Source of the DNA: Ilumatobacteraceae bacterium
GTDB taxonomy: Bacteria > Actinomycetota > Acidimicrobiia > Acidimicrobiales > Ilumatobacteraceae
Assembly (NCBI GenBank): GCA_033344875.1
Contig: JAWPMO010000001.1
Span: forward strand, 2,753,595-2,817,594
Direction: 5' to 3'
Length of the DNA: 64,000 bases
The translations under genes and the position numbers were made by a program. Below, piece by piece: positions 51,584-58,790 of the stretch; position 1 is the stretch's first letter; the number at the start of each line of letters is the position of its first letter. A model generated the notes under the pieces. It was not told where the DNA came from. It saw only the letters and a list, made by a program, of their open reading frames with translations, and did no database searches.

Positions 51584-51652
51584 GGTGCCTCCCAGATCGA
51601 CGGGGAGGGGAAGCCGGTGGACGTGACCGTACGCGGAGGGTGTCGCATGGCT
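51584..51652 (-). promoter_or_regulatory. Conserved leader of the first unknown paralogue
   Basis: The 65-70 bp before the start resemble those before the second paralogue (53795-53863): shared blocks are a GGGAGG ribosome site, CTTCCCCTCC, a TACGGT -10-like box and ATGCGACACCC (minus-strand reading). The rest differs, so these blocks look selected rather than just recently duplicated. Confidence 0.5.
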
Positions 51653-51797
51653 CGGCGGGCGAGGCGGCCGACCGAGCTACGGGGAGATGCCGAGTCGGCT
51701 CCAGCACCGCCGATACTCACCGCGGTGCAGCCGAGGTCGCGCCGCGGAGGTGCTCACTCGTACGTCTTGTCGGGTCATGCCGCCAGCGCCCGTGTCG

Positions 51798-51848
51798 TTC
51801 AGCGCATGGTTTCAGCGCATGGTTTCAGCGCGTGGTTTCAGCGCGTCG
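51798..51848. repeat. Tandem 13-nt repeat (four units)
   Basis: Four direct units of TTTCAGCGCATGG (the last two with G for A, the final one diverging at its end), running into the stop codon of the 45-residue membrane protein. A variable-number repeat is possible. It supplies the TGA stop (51838-51840). Confidence 0.8.
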
Positions 51849-51975
51849 AGAAGATCACGATCGCTGCGACGACAACCACCACCGCTCCGAGTACGAGGTA
51901 GTGGGGAATCCTCTTCGGCCCGCTCGGTTGCGGTGCGTCGGCTGGTCCTGGGGTGGTCGGATCCATGTTGGTCAT
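51838..51975 (-). CDS. Small single-pass membrane protein
   Basis: A 45-residue protein with a Pro-rich N terminus ('DPTTPGPADAPQPSGP') and one transmembrane helix ('YLVLGAVVVVVAAIVIF') ending in 'STR'. ATG 51975 has AGGA 2 bp before; ATG 51966 is a shorter alternative. Such tiny membrane proteins can be toxins or regulators, but nothing more can be said. It is 38 bp downstream of the 116-residue gene on the same strand and may be co-transcribed. Confidence 0.6.
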   Translation of the reverse strand: MTNMDPTTPGPADAPQPSGPKRIPHYLVLGAVVVVVAAIVIFSTR

Positions 51976-52013
51976 CTTCCTGTTCGGCTCGCGGTCTCGA
52001 TACGGGTCGGCGA

Positions 52014-52364
52014 TCAGGCCGTGGTCTGGTCGAGATGGTCGAGCAGTTCGTCGGCGGCCCGCTCGATGTCGTCGTGGTCGAACTGCGACGCGCGTTGTTT
52101 GCTGGCGATCAGGGCGCTGCGGAACACACGCCGGAAGTCGCCGTAGGGGAATCCGTAACGATCCTTCGTCTGATCCGACGCGCCGGTGTCGAGCGCCAGA
52201 TGCCACTCGCCGTACCCGTCGTGGCCATCCCGCTCGATCTTGTCGTTCTCGTCGTCGCTCGACGGCTGGCCGTCCTCCCACTCCGTCGTGAGGTCGTACT
52301 GTCCGGCCTCGATCATCGAGCGGGCCTTCGCGACCCCAGCGTCATGAACGCGGTAGCTGGTCAT
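52014..52364 (-). CDS. Small conserved actinobacterial protein of unknown function
   Basis: A 116-residue, acidic, helical protein. It begins 'MTSYRVHDAGVAKARSMIE', continues 'YGEWHLALDTGASDQTKDRYGF' and 'YGDFRRVFRSALIASKQRA', and ends 'DIERAADELLDHLDQ'. I recognise this pattern from uncharacterised proteins of many Actinobacteria, but no function is known to me. There is no membrane segment. ATG 52364 is the only good start. The neighbours are a VapC-like toxin upstream and the small membrane protein downstream. Confidence 0.8.
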   Translation of the reverse strand: MTSYRVHDAGVAKARSMIEAGQYDLTTEWEDGQPSSDDENDKIERDGHDGYGEWHLALDTGASDQTKDRYGFPYGDFRRVFRSALIASKQRASQFDHDDIERAADELLDHLDQTTA

Positions 52365-52457
52365 GGATCCGGACTACCCGCCGCACGACCCCCCGAAACG
52401 CGCTGCGTTCCGGTGACGCTGCCAGAGCTGGCCTCACGGTACTGCCTGGTCGGGTCG

Positions 52458-52486
52458 TCACGAGTTGTGCCAGGCCCAACTCGTGA
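52458..52486. repeat. Palindromic repeat, copy 1
   Basis: A 29-nt imperfect palindrome with arms 52458-52471 and 52473-52486 and one central base; one mismatch near the centre. It is a variant of the perfect palindrome at 53860-53890 (core GTTGTGCC/GGC.CAAC). It lies 20 bp after the VapC gene stop and could serve as its terminator. Confidence 0.7.
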
Positions 52487-52505
52487 TCGGGGCCCGTGGC
52501 GGTGG

Positions 52506-52904
52506 TCAGGGCCGGAGTTCGGTGAACCCGGCGGCGGAGAAGTCGCCGTCGAAGGCGAACGCGTCAATGAGCCGACGGGAGCGCATCGTGGCGAAACTCG
52601 TCGCGTCGACGAAGGAGTACTCACGCTCGTCTCGGACTCGGAGCCAGGCGAGCGCCGATGCCTCGGCCGATTCGTCGACGAGGTCGATGTGGACACGAGG
52701 CGATGCCTCGATCGTGTCGAGGAAGTTCACGGCCGCGCCGTGCCCGGCGCGACGCCGGAGGAAGGTCCAGGTTTCGCCCCGGACATGGTTGGTCGTCAGG
52801 AGGGGCGAGTCTGCGTGGCGATCGAGCAACTCGACGGCGGCTTCGTGATGGGGGTCGCGACCGTTGCGGAGCGCCACCCAGAACGAGGTGTCGACGAAGA
52901 TCAT
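52506..52904 (-). CDS. VapC-like PIN domain ribonuclease toxin
   Basis: A 132-residue PIN domain. Acidic catalytic residues are placed as expected: D5 in 'MIFVDTSFWVALRN', Glu in 'HVRGETWTFLRR', Asp in 'YSFVDATSFATM' and Asp in 'DAFAFDGDFSAAGF'. It is expected to cleave tRNA or rRNA when not bound by its antitoxin. It follows the ribbon-helix-helix gene by 9 bp. Downstream is a 29-nt palindrome. Confidence 0.9.
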   Translation of the reverse strand: MIFVDTSFWVALRNGRDPHHEAAVELLDRHADSPLLTTNHVRGETWTFLRRRAGHGAAVNFLDTIEASPRVHIDLVDESAEASALAWLRVRDEREYSFVDATSFATMRSRRLIDAFAFDGDFSAAGFTELRP

Positions 52905-52913
52905 GGCTGCCGA

Positions 52914-53126
52914 CTACCGGTAGACGACGTCGTCGATGTGGTCGGGCTCGTACCTGTCGGTGCCGATCATGTGGCTGAGTGGGTCGGCCGTGAGTGGCAG
53001 GATCGGGGCGAGGCTCGCCCGGACGACACGCCGAATGATCGCTGCTTTCGACACGCCCTCACGGGCAGCCTGACGATCGAGCGCAGCGTCGATGTCTTCC
53101 TCGATCATGATTTGCAGGCGCTTCAT
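52914..53126 (-). CDS. Ribbon-helix-helix antitoxin (VapB-like)
   Basis: A 70-residue antitoxin: 'KRLQIMIEEDIDAALDRQAAREGVSKAAIIRRVVR' in two halves is a ribbon-helix-helix DNA-binding domain; the tail ('DPLSHMIGTDRYEPDHIDDVVY') would bind the PIN toxin. ATG 53126 begins the ribbon at once. A 6-bp inverted repeat lies 3 bp upstream (53130-53148) and is probably its operator. Confidence 0.88.
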   Translation of the reverse strand: MKRLQIMIEEDIDAALDRQAAREGVSKAAIIRRVVRASLAPILPLTADPLSHMIGTDRYEPDHIDDVVYR

Positions 53127-53129
53127 GTC

Positions 53130-53148
53130 GACTGAGGTTACATCAGTC
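53130..53148. promoter_or_regulatory. Operator-like inverted repeat of the VapBC-like module
   Basis: GACTGA (53130-53135) and TCAGTC (53143-53148) with a 7-nt spacer, ending 3 bp before the antitoxin start. A TTACAG-N17-TGTAAC arrangement on the minus strand overlaps it as a weak promoter. Confidence 0.55.
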
Positions 53149-53194
53149 TTCCAAGGTTGCTGTAAGTTCGCCGCACGGGCGACCCGTGGGCGAG

Positions 53195-53794
53195 TCACGC
53201 CGCCCACCCCCATCGCAGCCCTTCGAATCGCTCGCCGAGCAGGCGTGCATCGACGACTGCCGCGTCGCCGATGCGGATCGCGCTGGCGAGCTCGACGACG
53301 AGGCGTTCGATCGTCATACCGAGCCGCATGACCTGTATCAACTGATCGCGGGGCCGGCCGAAGGCGCACCAGACCGCGCGCCCGACGGCCGAGCCGAGCA
53401 CCACTCGGCCGGATTCCGGCCCGTGTTGCATGGCGGCGATCACCCGGTCGGGGATCGATGGTGGCTCCCACACCGCGTCGTCATCGTCGGCGTGTTCGTC
53501 GTACCAGCGCTCCTCTTCCTCGTCGAACACGCCGGTGCTTTCGGCGCAGCGCATCAGCCGCACCCGATGGGCGGTTTCGAGCAGCAGTGCGCACGGCATG
53601 CCGACCACGAAGTCGTCGAAGACGAGCACGTCGCCCGCCATGGTGACCGCGCGAGCGGCATCGAACCACGTGGAAACGAAACGCTCGGCGAACTCGATCG
53701 GCTCGCCGGACACAGCGCTCACGAGCGCAGCGCTGATCGGGACGCCGGCGTCGACCCGGTCGGCAAACGGTGGTGATTGACGCTGTCTGGGCAT
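53195..53794 (-). CDS. Unknown protein, paralogue of 51026-51583
   Basis: A 199-residue protein with no recognised domain, sharing the framework of the protein at 51026-51583: 'FADRVDAGVPIS' at the N terminus, 'VLVFDDFVVGMPCALLLE', 'PPSIPDRVIAAM', then 'MTIERLVVELASAIRIG' and 'AAVVDARLLGE', ending 'LRWGWAA'. An acidic insert ('DEEEERWYDEHADDDD') is peculiar to this copy. GGGAGG stands 3 bp before ATG 53794. The leader up to 53863 is conserved with the paralogue. It lies directly upstream of the VapBC-like pair in the same orientation and is divergent from a LuxR gene. Confidence 0.75.
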   Translation of the reverse strand: MPRQRQSPPFADRVDAGVPISAALVSAVSGEPIEFAERFVSTWFDAARAVTMAGDVLVFDDFVVGMPCALLLETAHRVRLMRCAESTGVFDEEEERWYDEHADDDDAVWEPPSIPDRVIAAMQHGPESGRVVLGSAVGRAVWCAFGRPRDQLIQVMRLGMTIERLVVELASAIRIGDAAVVDARLLGERFEGLRWGWAA

Positions 53795-53863
53795 GACCCT
53801 CCCTGATGGTGATGCAGGAGGGGAAGTCGGTACGGCCCACCGTAGGCGCGGGGTGTCGCATCG
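53795..53863 (-). promoter_or_regulatory. Conserved leader of the second unknown paralogue
   Basis: Shares the GGGAGG ribosome site, CTTCCCCTCC, TACGGT and ATGCGACACCC blocks (minus strand) with the leader at 51584-51652. Within it the TACGG/CCGTA inverted repeat is present only in this copy. It abuts the perfect palindrome at 53860-53890. Confidence 0.5.
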
Positions 53864-53890
53864 CGAGTTGTGCCTGGCACAACTCGCGAT
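53860..53890. repeat. Perfect 31-nt palindrome, copy 2
   Basis: Arms 53860-53874 and 53876-53890 are perfectly complementary around a single central T (core GTTGTGCC T GGCACAAC). It stands between the unknown paralogue and the LuxR gene and could be an extended protein-binding site or a hairpin. Copy 1 is at 52458-52486. Confidence 0.85.
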
Positions 53891-53905
53891 CGGGCGGCGG
53901 GCCGG

Positions 53906-53923
53906 ACGCAGATCCGCGTACGC
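53906..53923. promoter_or_regulatory. 18-bp site upstream of LuxR gene (left arm of flanking inverted repeat)
   Basis: This 18-bp sequence returns as its exact reverse complement at 54979-54996, just after the LuxR stop. It contains the CGCGTACGC half-palindrome. It lies 12 bp before the LuxR ATG and probably overlaps its promoter. Confidence 0.6.
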
Positions 53924-53935
53924 GACAATGGCTGC

Positions 53936-54976
53936 ATGCCCCCTTCGGTGCTCGAGGAGGCGGACGCAGCCGCCGTGCTCGGCGTGGTCGAGGAGCTGAC
54001 CGCCGCCGAGTCGATCGACGAGTTCGCGCGGCTGGCGATGGTGGGGCTCCGTGAGCTGATCTCGTGCATCGACATCTCGTACAACGAGATGAACCCGAGC
54101 GCCGGCCGCATCGAATGGATGGCCGAACCGGCCAACCCGCGCATGGCCGACTTCACGCCGGTGTTCTCACGGCTCATGCGACAGAACCCGCTCGTCGGGT
54201 ACTTCGAACGGACGGCCGACACGCGGGCGATGATGTGGTCGGATCTCGTGCCGTTCGAGCAGCTGCAGCGCACCGAGCTGTACCAGGAGATGTTCCGCCC
54301 GCTCGGCATCCGGTCGCAGATGGCGATGATCGTGCCGACGCCGCCGGGCATCGTCGTGGGTTTCGCCGCCAACACCGAGCGGCCCTGCTTCTCCGAACGT
54401 GATCGAGCGGTGTTCAACACGCTGCGCCCCCATCTCGCCCACGGCTACCGGTCGATCCAGCTGCGTGACCTCGTCCGTCGCTCGCCCGGCTGGACCGGTG
54501 CTCTGGCCGACGAGCACGGCGTGGTGCACGCCGTCACCGACGATGCGGGCGAGCTCGCCGATCGGGCCGGTGTGGTGCTCGAGGCCGGGCAGCCGCTTCC
54601 CGATGCTCTGCGCACCTCGTTCGTCGAGGGTGTGAACGGGTACCGGGCGTCGGACCCGGCGGTGCTCTCGGCGACGACGCGCCTGTCGGAGGAGGCCGGC
54701 GGAGTGGCGGGCTGGCACGTGCCCGGCCCGGTCGGCCCGCACGTCGTGGTGGTGCAGACCCAGGTCGACGACATGTCGCGGCGGATGGCCGACGCCGGGC
54801 TCACACGGCGGCAGACGGAGGTTGCGATCGAACTCGTCGGCGGCGGCACGAACGCCGCGATCGCCGCCCGGTTGGGGATCGCGGAGGGCACGGTGCGCAA
54901 GCACCTCGAACAGGTTTACCGGGCCGTCGACGTGACCGACCGCGCCAGCGCGATCGCCCGCATCCGCGGGTGGTGA
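53936..54976 (+). CDS. LuxR family transcriptional regulator
   Basis: A 346-residue regulator with an N-terminal sensor of about 190 residues ('LISCIDISYNEMNPSAGRIEWM', 'MWSDLVPFEQLQRTELYQE', 'GFAANTERPCFSERDRAVFNTLRPHL' in segments), the GAF/autoinducer-like layout of actinobacterial LuxR proteins. The C-terminal HTH reads 'LTRRQTEVAIELVGGGTN' and 'LGIAEGTVRKHLEQVYRAVDVTDR'. ATG 53936 starts the helical N terminus. The gene is bracketed by 18-bp inverted repeats that look like operators for itself and for the downstream lipoprotein gene. Confidence 0.87.
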   Translation: MPPSVLEEADAAAVLGVVEELTAAESIDEFARLAMVGLRELISCIDISYNEMNPSAGRIEWMAEPANPRMADFTPVFSRLMRQNPLVGYFERTADTRAMMWSDLVPFEQLQRTELYQEMFRPLGIRSQMAMIVPTPPGIVVGFAANTERPCFSERDRAVFNTLRPHLAHGYRSIQLRDLVRRSPGWTGALADEHGVVHAVTDDAGELADRAGVVLEAGQPLPDALRTSFVEGVNGYRASDPAVLSATTRLSEEAGGVAGWHVPGPVGPHVVVVQTQVDDMSRRMADAGLTRRQTEVAIELVGGGTNAAIAARLGIAEGTVRKHLEQVYRAVDVTDRASAIARIRGW

Positions 54977-54978
54977 TG

Positions 54979-54996
54979 GCGTACGCGGATCTGCGT
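54979..54996. promoter_or_regulatory. 18-bp site downstream of LuxR gene (right arm)
   Basis: The exact reverse complement of 53906-53923, 2 bp after the LuxR stop and 37 bp before the lipoprotein ATG. In each case the site faces a gene start, so a LuxR-bound operator at both promoters is the simplest reading. Confidence 0.6.
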
Positions 54997-55033
54997 ATTG
55001 ACGCGCCGGAGCGAGTCACCCACGATCGATCAC

Positions 55034-55585
55034 ATGCGCCTTCGCCACGCCGCCGTGGTCGCGGCGCTCGCTCTGGCGCCCCTGGCTGCCTGTAGTTTCG
55101 GCGACGACGAGCCGGCGGCCGACACGGATGTCGACGCACCGGCGACGGAGGGCGACGGCGACGCGGATGACGGCGACGCGGATGACGGCAACACCGGGGC
55201 GGCGGATGACGACGGCGACGGCGGTGCGGACGATCAGGGTTCGGCCGCCGACCTGGGTGCGGATCGGCCGGACAGTGTTCGTGACGACTATCCGGTGCCG
55301 TTCCCGGCGGGCTGGGAGCTCGACATCCAGGGCGAGATCGGGTTGACCGACGCAGGGAGCGCGCAGTTGCTGTACCCGAACGACGCCTACGACGGCATCG
55401 TCGCGTTCTACGACGACTGGTTCGAGTCGCAACCCGACGAGTTCGCCCGGTCGGTGGTGAGCGACCAGGTCATCTACCAGCTGCTCGGCGAGACGTACTA
55501 CCAGGTCACGATCCTGCCCGACCACGAAGAGCGCGACCGAACCTGGACCCTCCTCCAAGTCTCCGGCGGCATCCAGACGAACTGA
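55034..55585 (+). CDS. Acidic lipoprotein of unknown function
   Basis: A 183-residue lipoprotein. The signal 'HAAVVAALALAPLAAC' has lipobox Cys near residue 20; a 45-residue Asp/Gly/Ala linker with 'DGDADDG' repeats follows. The mature 110 residues ('YPVPFPAGWELDIQGEIG', 'LYPNDAYDGIVAFYDDWFES', 'YQVTILPDHEERDRTWTLLQV') resemble small secreted domains of unknown role that appear to bind a ligand. The 18-bp site at 54979-54996 lies just upstream, so the LuxR protein may control it. Confidence 0.78.
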   Translation: MRLRHAAVVAALALAPLAACSFGDDEPAADTDVDAPATEGDGDADDGDADDGNTGAADDDGDGGADDQGSAADLGADRPDSVRDDYPVPFPAGWELDIQGEIGLTDAGSAQLLYPNDAYDGIVAFYDDWFESQPDEFARSVVSDQVIYQLLGETYYQVTILPDHEERDRTWTLLQVSGGIQTN

Positions 55586-55711
55586 CGCCCGGCGTCGCCA
55601 CTGGCCGGCCGTCGCCCGGCGGTCGGCGTCTGGCAGCGGTAGAAAATCGGAGCGTGTTCGCGGGGCGCTGACCTACGGTCGGGGACGACCGGCGGACAGG
55701 GAGGTCCGGAG

Positions 55712-57406
55712 ATGAGTGCACATCGCAGATCACTCACGATCTTCCAGGTCGCGCCGACGATCGACGGAGCAGCGGTCACCGATTTCGACCAGGTCGTGCT
55801 CGACTCGGTGCTCGCCGATCCGGCGCTGCAGACGTCCGACGTGACGGTCGGCCAGGAGTTCGAGGCACGCCTGTACGTCATCGCCCCGCCCGCGTCCGAA
55901 CCCGGGTGGGGCGAGTTCCTGCACGACGGCTTCGGTGCGTCGTTCGCGCTCACCCCGTCGGCGTCGAACAAGGCGTTGCTCGTGATCCGGTTCTCGTACT
56001 ACCGCGCCGACCGCTACTTCGCGATCACGTTCGGCAGTGGCCGTTACCTGATGCGCCGGAACGCGTATGTGCGATCGTTCGGTTTGAAGACGGCGCTGAA
56101 CCTGATCTACGAGGGCGATCAGCTCGACGGGAGTTCGACGTTCGATCGGGTCCGTCAGGTCGACTCGAAGACGGTTGCCGGCAACACGTTCCGGACTCGA
56201 CGGCAGGCGAACCGCGACACGAGCTTCGAGCAGTTCGGGCTCGACACCGATCGGGACCTGCTGAACACGGTGACCGGTGAGCCGATCGATCGGGGCGAGT
56301 GGGGCTCGCGGGTGTTCGGTGCGGATCACGTCGGCGTGAACGTGCCGTTGGCGTTCGACGATCTCGCGGATCTCTGCAAGCGGCTGTGGCGCGCCGGTCG
56401 GGCGGATGACTACGAGGTGCACTTCAAGTGGGTCGACAATCTGTCGACGATCACCTCCCCGAGCAAGCTCGGCGAGCTCCGGGACGACGTGGTGCAGTCG
56501 CTGCGCGATGGGGCGACCGACCTGTTCGAGCTGGCGCCGCCGGAGCTCGTCGAGTGGGACGAGATCGAGACGTTCCGGTTCGAGATCGGCGCCGCGACGG
56601 CCGACGTCGACGATCTGACGTTGGCCGGCTACCTGCAGTTCGTGGACGATCAGGGTCTGAGGGCGGTGCTGGATTGGCAACGGCTGAAGGACCATCGGGT
56701 GAGCGCGTTGGATGCGTCCGGCGACGAGTTGTTCCGGTGGCCGATCTCGCTGTGCCTGTTCGGCGAGTTGGACGACGACGGCGAGCGGATCCTGTTCGAC
56801 TCCGGTGAGTTCCTCGCCGTGGCCGCCGAGTTCCTGGACGACCTCGACAACTTCATCGCGGCCATCCCCGAGTCGACGGTGGACCTGCCGCCGTCGAGGC
56901 GGGTCAACGGCAAGGAGATCACCGAGGGCGAGTACAACGAGGATGCGGCCGCCCACCTGCCGACGAACCTGCTGCTCGACAAGCGGACGGTTCGGGTGGC
57001 GACGAGCACCAGCCCGATCGAGGTGTGCGACGTGCTCACGACCGATCGCAAGTTCGTGCACGTGAAACGCAAGCTCGGGTCAGCGTCGTTGAGCCACCTG
57101 TTCGGCCAGGGTTACGTGTCGGGTGATCTCTTCCTGGCCAGCCCGGGATTTCGGGCCGCGGTGGCGGCGGAGATAGCGGCCGCGGAGGCCGACAAGGGTT
57201 CGGGCCCGATCTTCACGGACTCGCTCGACTTCGACCACCCGGACTCAGCGTCGATCGAGGTGGTGTACGCCGTCGTCGCCGACTGGAACGGCGACGCCGT
57301 CGTCGACCGCCTCCCCTTCTTCTCCAAGGTCAACCTCCGCAGACACACCACCGACCTCAGACGAATGGGCTACCAAGTCACGTTCAAGAAGATCGACATC
57401 GCCTGA
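55712..57406 (+). CDS. TIGR04141/DUF6119 family protein (sporadic, defence-associated)
   Basis: A 564-residue protein of the sporadically distributed TIGR04141 (DUF6119) family. It opens 'RRSLTIFQVAPTIDG' and contains 'LLVIRFSYYRADRYFAITFGSGRYLM', 'TNLLLDKRTVRVATSTSPIEVCDVLT' and 'KFVHVKRKLGSASLSHLFGQGYVSGDLF', the family's best-preserved block. The order Glu...Asp...H-V-K in that block looks like a restriction-nuclease-type core, but this is inference. It has no membrane segment. It lies convergent with the NERD gene at the left border of the defence island. Confidence 0.75.
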   Translation: MSAHRRSLTIFQVAPTIDGAAVTDFDQVVLDSVLADPALQTSDVTVGQEFEARLYVIAPPASEPGWGEFLHDGFGASFALTPSASNKALLVIRFSYYRADRYFAITFGSGRYLMRRNAYVRSFGLKTALNLIYEGDQLDGSSTFDRVRQVDSKTVAGNTFRTRRQANRDTSFEQFGLDTDRDLLNTVTGEPIDRGEWGSRVFGADHVGVNVPLAFDDLADLCKRLWRAGRADDYEVHFKWVDNLSTITSPSKLGELRDDVVQSLRDGATDLFELAPPELVEWDEIETFRFEIGAATADVDDLTLAGYLQFVDDQGLRAVLDWQRLKDHRVSALDASGDELFRWPISLCLFGELDDDGERILFDSGEFLAVAAEFLDDLDNFIAAIPESTVDLPPSRRVNGKEITEGEYNEDAAAHLPTNLLLDKRTVRVATSTSPIEVCDVLTTDRKFVHVKRKLGSASLSHLFGQGYVSGDLFLASPGFRAAVAAEIAAAEADKGSGPIFTDSLDFDHPDSASIEVVYAVVADWNGDAVVDRLPFFSKVNLRRHTTDLRRMGYQVTFKKIDIA

Positions 57407-57517
57407 GCGGGTCGGGGCGGTTCAGGCTGGGGCGACGCGGCGGTGCCCAACCCAGTGTGACCGCGTTTCCCGCCGGGAAGCGGCCGGGAGGTCGGGAGAG
57501 CGCGCTCACTTCAGCGC

Positions 57518-58744
57518 TCAACAGACGAGCGACGGCGTCTCGAACGGCTGCTCGGTCGATGCGAGCACGCGACCGCGTTCGTCTCGGTAGACGCCGATGA
57601 TCGTGAACTCGCCGTTCGATGGCGTGAGTCGCACCGTCGCAGGCGGGTGCCCCGGTTGCGACCACGCGGAGGTCGAGTGTTGCCGAACCGGGCCGTCGCC
57701 GAATCGGGTTCGAACACCGATCGATGCAACGCCATCCGGCGGCTCACCGGGCCACACGACGTGCACGTCCCAAGCGCGGCCGCTCAGTGCACATGTCACG
57801 GTGTATGTGAACGGTGGCGGAGGGTCGATGACGATCGGCGTGGTGGTCGTCGTGGCCGGCGTCGTCGTGGGTGCCGTCGTCGTGCTGCCCGGCTCCGAGG
57901 AGGGCGTTGCGATCATCGACTCGGCCAGTCGACGTCCGCCCTCCTGCCCGAGCGAGTTGACCACCTTCAACACGAGCGGCGCTCCGAAGATCAGGAACAA
58001 CGCAAACAGGAGCAGCTTCAGCAACCCACCCTGACTCTGAGAGGTTCTCCGACGAACGGACGCACGTCGCTCAGACCCGACGCGACCAGAAGGAAGGCGA
58101 CGAGGCGGAAGCTTCGTCGCCCGTTTCGGCTCCGGGGCCGACTCCGCCGTGGGGCTCAGTGTGTGCTGGGACCGAGCGGCCGACGTTCGGTCCTCGGGCT
58201 CGACGCCAAATGCGTGTCGGACTGCGGACGCCGCGGCTGCGACATCGATCGTGCCGTCGCCCGACTCGAGTTCGCGGCGCAGATGCGACGGCGAGCACAG
58301 CCGAAGCCCATCCCACTCGAATGTGTTCCTCGGCAGCGACGGAGCCAGGATGCACATCAGCGGGTCCACCGGATAGCCGACGAGTTCGGCGACGACCGAC
58401 GCCTCCCAGATCGACGTCTCGATCGTCTTGGTCAGGGGTCGCCGGCCTGTCCAGAGCATGCCCGCCCCCTTCCCCGAGCCGATCGTCACTGGGTTGGAGT
58501 AGTTCTTGCTGTCGACCGCCCATATTCCCGTCGGGCCGATGACGAGGTGATCCACGTTCGCTTTGGAGTTCGGGAGTTGCAGGTCGTGGAAGACGACGTA
58601 CTCGGTGGGAAGTCGATCGAGGACGGCCGCGATCCGGCGTTCTCCTTCGGCACCGCGTTCCCACTTCTCCGCCTCGCGTTGCAGGCGCGCCGCCCGCTCG
58701 CGTTTCTTCCGTGCCTGCTCCGCCGCAGACTCTCCAGCCGCCAT
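57518..58744 (-). CDS. NERD domain membrane protein (intact nuclease motif)
   Basis: A 408-residue protein. A charged N-terminal helix (5-30, 'ARKKRERAARLQREAEKWERG') leads into a NERD domain (about 31-180) with Glu35 in 'GAEGE', D65 in 'VDHLVIGP' and D78-S79-K80 in 'WAVDSKNYSNPV', the full set of PD-(D/E)xK-like residues. A transmembrane helix (241-260) and an extracellular beta domain with two or three Cys follow. The same design without the K motif is found at 15959-17104. It is the last gene of the minus-strand defence run. A role in cutting incoming DNA at the membrane is possible. Confidence 0.8.
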   Translation of the reverse strand: MAAGESAAEQARKKRERAARLQREAEKWERGAEGERRIAAVLDRLPTEYVVFHDLQLPNSKANVDHLVIGPTGIWAVDSKNYSNPVTIGSGKGAGMLWTGRRPLTKTIETSIWEASVVAELVGYPVDPLMCILAPSLPRNTFEWDGLRLCSPSHLRRELESGDGTIDVAAAASAVRHAFGVEPEDRTSAARSQHTLSPTAESAPEPKRATKLPPRRLPSGRVGSERRASVRRRTSQSQGGLLKLLLFALFLIFGAPLVLKVVNSLGQEGGRRLAESMIATPSSEPGSTTTAPTTTPATTTTTPIVIDPPPPFTYTVTCALSGRAWDVHVVWPGEPPDGVASIGVRTRFGDGPVRQHSTSAWSQPGHPPATVRLTPSNGEFTIIGVYRDERGRVLASTEQPFETPSLVC

Positions 58745-58790
58745 CGACGCAGAGTATTTCCCCGAGACGAGGTACCAGCGAGTCGGCGGA

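Noticed and set aside
52458-53890. Integron attC sites around toxin-antitoxin cassettes
   Set aside because: The palindromes do not fit the RYYYAAC/GTTRRRY core pair, lack the two-box architecture, and there is no integrase or regular cassette spacing.
55712-57406. KwaB (Kiwa) identity for the 564-residue protein
   Set aside because: Length and the HVKRKLGSASLSHLF block fit TIGR04141/DUF6119 better, and no KwaA-like membrane protein is adjacent.
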